This document shows positions 7,244 through 11,973 of a stretch of DNA of 11,973 bases, one piece after another. Position 1 is the stretch's first letter, and each line of letters opens with the position of its first letter. The notes beneath the pieces were generated by a model, which ran no database searches, was not told the DNA's origin, and saw only the letters and a program-made list of their open reading frames with translations. A program made the position numbers and the translations under genes. Source of the stretch: Thermoanaerobaculia bacterium (GTDB lineage Bacteria > Acidobacteriota > Thermoanaerobaculia > UBA5066); assembly GCA_017999215.1 (NCBI GenBank), contig JAGOBQ010000077.1, positions 1 through 11,973 of the forward strand, read 5' to 3'.

Positions 7244-8581
7244 TTGAGCTCGTCCGACCCCTCTCCGTCCCGGGCGCCCCGCGCCAACCTGCCGACCGCC
7301 GGCCTCGTCGTCGCGTTCCTTCTCGCCGTCGCGGGCGGCTGCGCCCCGGCGCCGCCGCCGGTGACGGCCGTTTCCGCCGACGCCCCGTTCGCGTTCCGCG
7401 ACCCTCGGGAGGGCGCCCCGCCCCCGGCCCCGACGACCCGGGAATCGAAGGCTCTCGACGCGGCCGTCGCGGCGCTCCGCCGGGGCGACGCCGCGACGGC
7501 GTCCCGCGCCCTCGCCGTCCGCAAGGGGGGGGCGTCGCCTGCGCTCCGCCTCGCGCGCGCCTACGTCGATCTCGCCGAGGGGCGGCGAGACGAGGCGCGG
7601 AGCTTCTTCGCAGAGGCGAGGACCGCGCACCCGGGCTGGATCGCGGCCCTCGAGGCGGACGCCGACCTCTCCGCCGAAGAGGGCGAGGCCTCGGAAGCGC
7701 TCGAGGCGTATCGGGCTCTCTCGCGGCTCGTCCCGTCCGACGCGCGGACTCGCGTGCGGGTCGAGACGTTCCGCGCCTCCGTCGCCGCCTCGAAGCGCGT
7801 CTCCGCCGAGCAGGCCCTCGCCGCCGGAGACCTCGACGCGGCCCGCCGCCACGCGAATTCCCTGCTTCAGCTCGAGCCGGAGTCGGTGGCCGCGCTCGTC
7901 CTCCTCTCGAGGACGGCGTCGGCCGGCGGCCGCCACGAGGACGCCTGGACCTGGGCCCGCGAGGCCCGGAGGAGGGCTCCGTCCGACGTCGCCGTCGCGG
8001 CGTTCGCGGGCGACGCGGCCGCGAAGGCGGGGCGCTGGGCCGACGCGGCCACGCTCTACGAAGAGGCGTCCTCCTCGGACCCGGCCTCGACGGTGAAGGC
8101 CGAGGAGGCCCGTTTCGAGTTCAAGGTCCAGAACCTGCCCGAGTCCGCGCGGGCGGCGGCGGAGTCCGCGCGCCTGACGCGGGCGCAGCTGGCGTCGCTC
8201 CTCTGGTGGACCGTTCCCGAGTTTCGGGAGGCGCTCGTGCCTCCGGGAACGGAGATCGCGGTCGACGTCGTCGGCCGGTCCGACCAGGGGCCGCTCGTCA
8301 AGGCGATCGGCCTCGGCATCCTCGACGTCTCCGCCGAGACGCATCGGGTCGGGACGGAGCGGGCCGTCAGCCGCACCGAGCTCGCCGGTGCGCTTCGGCG
8401 GGTCGCCCTTCTCGCGGGCCGCGGACGGCCTCCGAAGGGCTGCCTCTCGGCCGCGGATGCGGCTTCTCTCGTCGATTGCGGGATACTCGGCCCGACGCCA
8501 TCCCGCAACGTGACCGGCCGCGAGGCCTTGAGGGCCATGGAAAAGGCCGCCCGAATCGGGCGTGAGGGAGGTACCAGATGA
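7244..8581 (+). CDS. Probable lipoprotein with TPR-like repeats and SLH-like C-terminus
   Basis: This is probably an exported, lipid-anchored protein of unknown exact function. From a TTG start it has 445 residues. A basic and then hydrophobic N-terminus (LVVAFLLAVAGGC) ends in a lipobox-like AGGC with Cys33, followed by an Ala/Pro-rich linker. Residues about 75-310 are Ala/Arg/Glu-rich helical pairs of TPR type, such as AYVDLAEGRRDEARSFFAEA. Residues about 336-390 resemble an S-layer-homology repeat (VKAIGLGILDV, then AVSRTELAGALRRV), with a shorter second copy near the end (DCGILGP, VTGREALRAM). The TTG at 7244 is the first usable start after hfq and puts the signal peptide at the terminus; its ribosome site is weak (GAGG at 7228-7231). 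No ATG or GTG fits better. The stop overlaps the ATG of the next gene. The TPR call is fairly firm; the SLH call is inference from pattern. Confidence 0.8.
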   Translation: MSSSDPSPSRAPRANLPTAGLVVAFLLAVAGGCAPAPPPVTAVSADAPFAFRDPREGAPPPAPTTRESKALDAAVAALRRGDAATASRALAVRKGGASPALRLARAYVDLAEGRRDEARSFFAEARTAHPGWIAALEADADLSAEEGEASEALEAYRALSRLVPSDARTRVRVETFRASVAASKRVSAEQALAAGDLDAARRHANSLLQLEPESVAALVLLSRTASAGGRHEDAWTWAREARRRAPSDVAVAAFAGDAAAKAGRWADAATLYEEASSSDPASTVKAEEARFEFKVQNLPESARAAAESARLTRAQLASLLWWTVPEFREALVPPGTEIAVDVVGRSDQGPLVKAIGLGILDVSAETHRVGTERAVSRTELAGALRRVALLAGRGRPPKGCLSAADAASLVDCGILGPTPSRNVTGREALRAMEKAARIGREGGTR

Positions 8582-9255
8582 ACGCCGCCCCCGACCTCTT
8601 CGCGAAGGTTTCCCTCTTCGAGGGGCTGACGACGGCCGACCGGGTTGCTCTGGCGAGGGCGGCGACCGTCCGGACGTATCGCCGGGGCGAGCGGATCGTC
8701 ACCCAGGGACAGCCAGGCGACTCCTTCTTCGTCCTCGTGAAGGGACGCGTCGCGGTCTCGATCCTCTCCCCGGAGGGACGCGAGGTCGTCCTCTCCACAC
8801 TTTCCGCGGGCGACTGCTTCGGCGAGATGGCTCTCCTCGACGAGGCGCCTCGCTCCGCCACGGTGACGGCCGCCGAACGCTCCGAGCTCGCCGTCCTGAC
8901 GAGGGAGGCGTTCTTCGACCTCCTGAAGGGGAACTTCATCCTCTTCCGGGGTCTCCTCTCCACCTTCTCCCGCCGGCTACGCCACGCGAACGCGACGATC
9001 GAGGGGCTCGCCTCGCTCGACGTGAAGGGCCGGCTCGCGCGCTACTTCCGCGACCTCGCCGACGAGCGAGGGAGAAAGGCGGGCGGGGGCTGGACGGTCG
9101 TCGTGCGCCCGTCGCAGAGGGAGATCGCCGACACGATCGGCTCCAGCCGGGAGACCGTCTCGCGGACGATGTCGCAGCTCGCCCGGGAGAACCTGATCGT
9201 GCCGAAAGGGAAGGCCATCTACGTCCGGCTCGAGGGGGAGTCCGCGAGCGGCTGA
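8578..9255 (+). CDS. CRP/FNR-family transcriptional regulator
   Basis: This is a likely cyclic-nucleotide-responsive DNA-binding regulator, 225 residues. Residues about 8-125 form the cyclic-nucleotide-binding beta-barrel with the phosphate-binding cassette FGEMALLDEAPRSATV at 81-96; R92 and S93 match the E. coli CRP residues that hold the cyclic phosphate. A long dimerisation helix (about 112-145) leads to a winged helix-turn-helix at about 150-220. Its recognition helix SSRETVSRTMSQL carries R191, E192 and R196, equivalent to CRP R180, E181 and R185, which suggests a TGTGA/TCACA-type half-site. N-terminal FNR cysteines are absent, so an oxygen-sensing cluster is unlikely. The ATG overlaps the lipoprotein stop (ATGA) with GAGGGAGG at 8563-8570, a very strong site. 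Its targets are unknown, and I saw no symmetric CRP-like site in the window. Confidence 0.93.
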   Translation: MNAAPDLFAKVSLFEGLTTADRVALARAATVRTYRRGERIVTQGQPGDSFFVLVKGRVAVSILSPEGREVVLSTLSAGDCFGEMALLDEAPRSATVTAAERSELAVLTREAFFDLLKGNFILFRGLLSTFSRRLRHANATIEGLASLDVKGRLARYFRDLADERGRKAGGGWTVVVRPSQREIADTIGSSRETVSRTMSQLARENLIVPKGKAIYVRLEGESASG

Positions 9256-9261
9256 GGCGCG

Positions 9262-9879
9262 ATGGAGCTTCGCCCCTGGACCCTGCCGAACCTGCTGACC
9301 TTCGCGCGGCTCGTCGCGATCCCGTTCCTCATAAACGCGGTCCTCGAGGGCCAGCACGGACAGGCCTTCGCGATCTTCTTCGCGATGGCGGTCAGCGACT
9401 TCGTCGACGGCTACCTCGCCCGGCACTTCGGGATGGCCTCCCCGCTCGGGGCGCTCCTCGACCCGGCGGCGGACAAGCTCCTCCTCGTCTCGACGTTCAT
9501 CGTCTTCGCGCTGAAGTCGACTCCTTCGAACATTCACATTCCGCTCTGGCTCGTCCTTCTGACGGTCGCCCGGGACGTCCTGATCGTCGTCGTCGCCCTC
9601 GTCATGGCCCTCGGCCTCGGCATCAAGTCGTTCCCGCCGACCTTCCTCGGGAAGGCGAACACCTTCGCCGAGATCTCGACGGTCGTCGCGATCCTCATGA
9701 ACAACATCGGCCGCATGCCGTCGTGGGTGGCGGACGCCTGCTTCGTGGCGACGTTCCTCCTGACGATCGCCTCGGGCGTCCACTACGTCTTCCGGGCCTC
9801 GTCCGCGATCGCCGGGGCCGCCCCGGGAGGGCCGCCGACCGCCGGGGAATCCCCGCCCGGAGGCCCTCTCTCGCCTTGA
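9262..9879 (+). CDS. pgsA: CDP-diacylglycerol--glycerol-3-phosphate 3-phosphatidyltransferase
   Basis: PgsA makes phosphatidylglycerophosphate, the committed precursor of phosphatidylglycerol and cardiolipin, in the inner membrane. The 205-residue protein has the complete CDP-alcohol phosphotransferase motif: D46, D49-G50, A53-R54, G63, D67 and D71, with the family spacing. Hydrophobic helices lie at about 10-28, 33-50, 72-88, 93-115 and 150-180. The N-terminus (WTLPNLLTFARLVAIP) is typical of PgsA. The C-terminus ends in a Gly/Pro-rich tail. A related CDP-alcohol transferase such as a cardiolipin synthase variant is possible but less likely at this length. It begins 6 bp after the regulator gene, with GAGG at 9254-9257. 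Its stop codon lies inside the -35 of the tRNA promoter. Confidence 0.92.
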   Translation: MELRPWTLPNLLTFARLVAIPFLINAVLEGQHGQAFAIFFAMAVSDFVDGYLARHFGMASPLGALLDPAADKLLLVSTFIVFALKSTPSNIHIPLWLVLLTVARDVLIVVVALVMALGLGIKSFPPTFLGKANTFAEISTVVAILMNNIGRMPSWVADACFVATFLLTIASGVHYVFRASSAIAGAAPGGPPTAGESPPGGPLSP

Positions 9880-9904
9880 CGCCGCGCCCCGGAAACGGTA
9901 CAAG
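9876..9904 (+). promoter_or_regulatory. Sigma70-type promoter for tRNA-Gly
   Basis: TTGACG (9876-9881) and TACAAG (9899-9904) are separated by exactly 17 bp, matching the -35 consensus at five of six and the -10 at four of six positions. The predicted start near 9911 lies about 12 bases before the tRNA. The -35 shares bases with the pgsA stop codon (TGA 9877-9879). Confidence 0.65.
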
Positions 9905-9922
9905 GTGCGTCCCACGCCTCGA

Positions 9923-9998
9923 GCGGGCGTAGCTCAGTTGGTAGAGCGCCAGCTTCCCAAGCTGGATGTCGCGAGTTCAACCCTCGTCGCCCGCTCCA
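9923..9998 (+). tRNA. tRNA-Gly (anticodon CCC)
   Basis: This is a complete 76-base cloverleaf. The acceptor stem is GCGGGCG/CGCCCGC with all seven pairs. The D arm carries AGCTCAGTTGGTAGAGC. The anticodon stem CCAGC/GCTGG encloses the loop TTCCCAA with anticodon CCC, which reads GGG glycine codons. The T arm GCGAG-TTCAACC-CTCGT has one G-U closing pair. The discriminator is T, as usual for glycine tRNAs, and CCA is encoded in the DNA (9996-9998). It stands alone, with its own promoter upstream. Confidence 0.97.
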
Positions 9999-10038
9999 GT
10001 TTTCCCCCTCCCCGATGCACCGAACGGGCCGACCCGGG

Positions 10039-10058
10039 CGGAAGCGCGGGCTCTTCCG
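10039..10058. terminator. Weak hairpin between convergent tRNA-Gly and minus-strand gene
   Basis: CGGAAG (10039-10044) and CTTCCG (10053-10058) can form a six-pair stem with an eight-base loop, 41 bases past the tRNA and 43 bases past the stop of the convergent minus-strand gene. No T-run follows on either strand. The only T-run nearby is TTTT at 10000-10003, before the hairpin. It could serve as a bidirectional end signal, but the support is thin. Confidence 0.25.
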
Positions 10059-10100
10059 GACCGACTCAGATCGCGACCGTCCCCGCGCGCCGGAGTCGCC

Positions 10101-10706
10101 TCACCCGGCGGTCGCGCGCAGGCGTTCGACGACCTCGCGCGCGGCGCCGACCACCGACTCCTCGCATGAGGTCCGGAGACTCTCCCGAGCCCGCTCCGTG
10201 GCCTCCGCGGAGGCGGCGTAGCGGAACGCCCGCGGGACGTCGTCTTCGTAGGCCCAGACGGCGCGCGGAAAGCGCGGGAGACCGGGGAGGTCGAGCCACG
10301 CGTTGAAGTGCCGGGTCGAGAGGTCCGCCACTTCCATTCGGCCGGACGGGTGCCGGCGGCCGGCCCAGGCGTGGAAGCGGTGGCCGCCCCCGGCCCCGGA
10401 CCCCGGCCCGACGACCAGCTCTTCCTCCCCGTCCAGGCAGACGAAGACGCTTCCCGCAAGGACGGAGTAGGGGAGCTCTCCGGGCAGGACGGCGTTGGAC
10501 GATCGGGCCGTCACCGCCGCGTAGACGGCGGCGAGACCGGGATCGCTTCCGTCGAACCGCTCGGCGACGACCGCGTGGACCGCCGGGATGATTCGATGGC
10601 GGAACGTGAAGGGGGGAAGGGAGTCGTGCGCCCTGTCGCCGCTCCCGTCGATGCCGGGATCGTGGACATCGGAAAACCCCGGATTCCGTGGACGTCTGTC
10701 CGTCAT
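10101..10706 (-). CDS. Hypothetical protein, faintly transglutaminase-like
   Basis: I do not recognise a named family with confidence. The 201-residue protein has a polar N-terminus without signal peptide or membrane helix, so it is probably cytoplasmic. The segment at 80-135 (YSVLAGSVFVCLDG, then HRFHAWAG, then MEVADLSTRHFNAW) follows the order seen in some transglutaminase-like or DUF2026-type proteins, with a HxW-type His (H112, W114) and a downstream Asp (D128). The usual catalytic cysteine before it is not evident; C90 and C181 are the only cysteines. Activity is therefore doubtful. The reading frame is supported by a perfect AAGGAGGG nine bases before the ATG, which favours it over the overlapping plus-strand frame. 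It is convergent with the tRNA and divergent from the acyl-CoA dehydrogenase. Confidence 0.72.
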   Translation of the reverse strand: MTDRRPRNPGFSDVHDPGIDGSGDRAHDSLPPFTFRHRIIPAVHAVVAERFDGSDPGLAAVYAAVTARSSNAVLPGELPYSVLAGSVFVCLDGEEELVVGPGSGAGGGHRFHAWAGRRHPSGRMEVADLSTRHFNAWLDLPGLPRFPRAVWAYEDDVPRAFRYAASAEATERARESLRTSCEESVVGAAREVVERLRATAG

Positions 10707-10715
10707 CTCGGCCCG

Positions 10716-10723
10716 CCCTCCTT
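10716..10723 (-). promoter_or_regulatory. Strong ribosome binding site fixing the minus-strand start
   Basis: On the minus strand this reads AAGGAGGG, nine bases before the ATG at 10706-10704. It is the strongest Shine-Dalgarno match in this part of the window and settles both strand and start for the 201-residue protein. Confidence 0.8.
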
Positions 10724-10749
10724 CGAACGATACGGCAGCGCTCCGACGC

Positions 10750-10763
10750 TGAGCGAGCGCTCA
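10750..10763. promoter_or_regulatory. 14-bp operator-like palindrome in the divergent gap
   Basis: TGAGCG-AG-CGCTCA is a perfect 6-2-6 inverted repeat, a format common for TetR-family operators, including regulators of acyl-CoA degradation genes. A further CGCTC half-site lies at 10739-10743. It sits 44 bp upstream of the minus-strand ATG and about 80 bp upstream of the predicted -35 of the acyl-CoA dehydrogenase. No regulator gene for it is visible in the window. Confidence 0.45.
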
Positions 10764-10830
10764 CCCCAACTCGCTGAACTGGTGAATGTTACGGCGCTGC
10801 ATCGCGCCATTTCCTAGACCTGTTCTCGAT

Positions 10831-10859
10831 TTGTGTCCCGGCTCCGCGACGGGTAAAGT
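10831..10859 (+). promoter_or_regulatory. Candidate promoter for the acyl-CoA dehydrogenase
   Basis: TTGTGT (10831-10836) and TAAAGT (10854-10859) are 17 bp apart, matching consensus at three and four of six positions. The predicted start is near 10866, giving a leader of about 130 bases. The match is moderate, so an activator or another sigma factor could be involved. Confidence 0.35.
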
Positions 10860-10865
10860 CACCCG
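10850..10865. promoter_or_regulatory. Inverted repeat covering the predicted -10
   Basis: CGGGT (10850-10854) and ACCCG (10861-10865) flank AAAGTC. The repeat encloses the -10 candidate TAAAGT, a position where a bound repressor would block polymerase. Five-base arms can arise by chance in such G+C-rich DNA. Confidence 0.3.
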
Positions 10866-10914
10866 GTTTCGCTGTGGCTCCCAACCTCCCATCCCCCTAG
10901 CCCCCGTCGCTTCC

Positions 10915-10935
10915 GAGGATCCGCAGAGGGTCCTC
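10915..10935 (+). terminator. Leader hairpin with U-rich tail (attenuator-like)
   Basis: GAGGAUCC and GGGUCCUC pair over eight positions, including one G-U, around the loop GCAGA. UUCGUUUGU follows at once, the most U-rich tail in this gap. The hairpin lies after the predicted start and 59 bases before the dehydrogenase ATG. It could be an attenuator, or a terminator for read-through from the left. A C-rich, G-poor tract (10878-10914) precedes it. Confidence 0.4.
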
Positions 10936-10944
10936 TTCGTTTGT

Positions 10945-10977
10945 CCGGCGGGCCCCGCGGGGAGCCCGGGCCGCCGG
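10945..10977 (+). other. Second GC-rich leader hairpin next to the ribosome site
   Basis: CCGGCGG (10945-10951) pairs with CCGCCGG (10971-10977). After one bulged G, CCC (10953-10955) pairs with GGG (10968-10970), giving a very stable stem. It ends three bases before the AAAGAGAG region that should serve as ribosome binding site, so it could influence initiation. Confidence 0.35.
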
Positions 10978-10994
10978 GGGAAAGAGAGAACCGA

Positions 10995-11973
10995 ATGAAG
11001 ACCTCCGGCCTTCCTGCCGATTCGCTCGAGATGACCCTCCAGAGCCTGCGCGACTTCGCCGAGCAGCGGCTCCCGGTCGCGCGTCTTCTCCAGCTCGACC
11101 ACGCCGACGAGTTCCCGGTGGACGACGTCCGGGCGCTCTGCGACCCGAACACGCTCGGAATCCAGCTCGTCTTCATCCCCGAGGAGTACGGCGGCTTCGG
11201 CGGGAGCGCGTGGGACGTCTACCGGACCTGCGAGCTGATGGCGGCGATCGACCTCGGCGTGGCGACCGGCGTCCTGGCGACGTTCCTCGGGTCCGACCCG
11301 ATCTCCTTCGGCGGCACCGAGGAGCAGAAGAAGCACTGGCTCGGCCGCATCGCCGAGGAGGGGCTCCTCTTCGCCTACGGCGCGACGGAGCCCGCGGCCG
11401 GCTCGGACCTCGGCGCCCTGAAGACGACGGCGACGCCCGTCGTCGAGGACGGGAAGACCGTCGGGTACCGGATCAACGGCGCCAAGCAGTGGATCAGCAA
11501 CGGCGGCTACGCCGACGTCTACACGATCCTCGCGAACACGCCGGCCGGCCCGACCTGGTTCATCCTCGAGAAGGGGGCCGAGGGCTTCTCCCACGGCAAG
11601 CCCGAGGACAAGCACGGCCTGCGCGCCTCGAACACCGCGGCCCTCTCGCTCTCCGACGTCTACGTCCCCGTCGAGAACCTGGTCGGCGGCGTCGAGGGCC
11701 AGGGGCTCCTCCAGGCCCAGCTCGTCTTCGGCTACACGCGCCTCATGGTCGCCGCGTTCGGCCTCGGCGCCGGCTGGGCCGCGCTCGACCGGGCGATCCC
11801 GTACTCGAAGGACCGCCTCCAGGGGGGCGCGCCCCTCTCCGAGAAGCAGGGCTACACCCACAAGCTCATCGTCCCGCACGCCGTGAGGCCCGAGGCGGGC
11901 CGCGCCTACATCGAGGAGACGGCCGAGCGGCTCGCCTCGGGCGAGGAGATGCCGAACACACAGGGGGCCCTCG
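10995..11973 (+). CDS. Acyl-CoA dehydrogenase (truncated by window edge)
   Basis: This FAD enzyme oxidises acyl-CoA to 2-enoyl-CoA and passes electrons to electron-transfer flavoprotein; the chain-length or branched substrate cannot be told here. 326 codons are visible with no stop. The helical N-terminal domain (about 1-125) contains FIPEEYGGFGG at 60-70. The family signature ATEPAAGSD spans 130-138. INGAKQWISNG follows at 160-170 and HGLRAS at 208-213. The C-terminal helical domain begins near 240, with a DRLQGG variant of the FAD-contact region and SEKQGYTHKL. The catalytic glutamate region lies beyond the edge. The ATG is preceded by AAAGAGAGAA at 10981-10990, a moderate ribosome site. 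It is divergent from the hypothetical gene and has a long structured leader, which suggests its own regulation. Confidence 0.94.
   Translation, partial: MKTSGLPADSLEMTLQSLRDFAEQRLPVARLLQLDHADEFPVDDVRALCDPNTLGIQLVFIPEEYGGFGGSAWDVYRTCELMAAIDLGVATGVLATFLGSDPISFGGTEEQKKHWLGRIAEEGLLFAYGATEPAAGSDLGALKTTATPVVEDGKTVGYRINGAKQWISNGGYADVYTILANTPAGPTWFILEKGAEGFSHGKPEDKHGLRASNTAALSLSDVYVPVENLVGGVEGQGLLQAQLVFGYTRLMVAAFGLGAGWAALDRAIPYSKDRLQGGAPLSEKQGYTHKLIVPHAVRPEAGRAYIEETAERLASGEEMPNTQGAL

Noticed and set aside
7154..8344. 396-codon minus-strand frame opposite the TPR lipoprotein
   Set aside because: The composition is again biased Arg/Gly/Glu, with no motif. The plus-strand gene has a signal peptide, repeats and coupling to the next gene.
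9999..10015. TTTT followed by C-rich sequence as the tRNA terminator
   Set aside because: Only four T residues and no preceding hairpin apart from the tRNA itself; not enough to call.
10793..10808. GGCGC-N6-GCGCC inverted repeat as a further operator
   Set aside because: Short arms made only of G and C are expected by chance at this base composition, and it matches no promoter element.
10308..10817. 169-codon plus-strand frame overlapping the minus-strand hypothetical gene
   Set aside because: It lacks a convincing ribosome site, crosses the intergenic palindrome and has no recognisable domain. The minus-strand frame has AAGGAGGG at ideal spacing.
10761..11879. 372-codon minus-strand frame opposite the acyl-CoA dehydrogenase
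   Set aside because: The plus strand encodes an unmistakable acyl-CoA dehydrogenase running off the edge. The minus product is a composition artefact.

Overview
The window is very G+C-rich (roughly 70% by eye), densely packed bacterial chromosome. It carries housekeeping genes in overlapping or nearly abutting series, and I see no phage, insertion sequence, CRISPR array or other mobile element. Leucine and valine are written mostly as CTC and GTC. The gene set includes Hfq, a TPR lipoprotein with S-layer-homology-like repeats, a CRP-type regulator, PgsA and ComEC. Together with the birA-coaX-unknown-methyltransferase order, this suggests a Gram-negative-type bacterium, and Acidobacteriota is my best guess. 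That placement is inference from style and gene order, not a database result.

Positions 1-9879 form one long plus-strand series. It holds the tail of an unidentified gene, birA (biotin protein ligase), coaX (type III pantothenate kinase), a 241-residue protein of unknown function, a TrmA/RlmD-type RNA uridine methyltransferase, comEC (DNA uptake channel), miaA (tRNA prenyltransferase), hfq (RNA chaperone), a TPR lipoprotein, a CRP/FNR-family regulator and pgsA (phosphatidylglycerophosphate synthase). Most junctions are 0-10 bp apart or overlap (GTGA or ATGA overlaps at 66, 3640, 6033 and 8578), so much of the series is probably co-transcribed and translationally coupled. Two themes stand out: cofactor supply for acyl metabolism (biotin, CoA, phospholipid) and RNA modification or chaperoning.

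A tRNA-Gly(CCC) gene with encoded CCA lies at 9923-9998. A good sigma70-type promoter for it overlaps the pgsA stop codon. On the minus strand, 10101-10706 encodes a 201-residue protein with a faint transglutaminase-like His/Asp pattern and a strong Shine-Dalgarno sequence.

The 288-bp divergent gap at 10707-10994 is the most structured non-coding stretch. It contains a 14-bp operator-like palindrome, a promoter candidate whose -10 lies inside a second inverted repeat, a C-rich G-poor tract, and two consecutive hairpins leading into an acyl-CoA dehydrogenase gene. That gene starts at 10995 and runs off the right edge. I see no clearly new system. The best leads are this leader region, the TPR plus SLH-like lipoprotein coupled to the CRP-type regulator, and the unknown protein between coaX and the methyltransferase.
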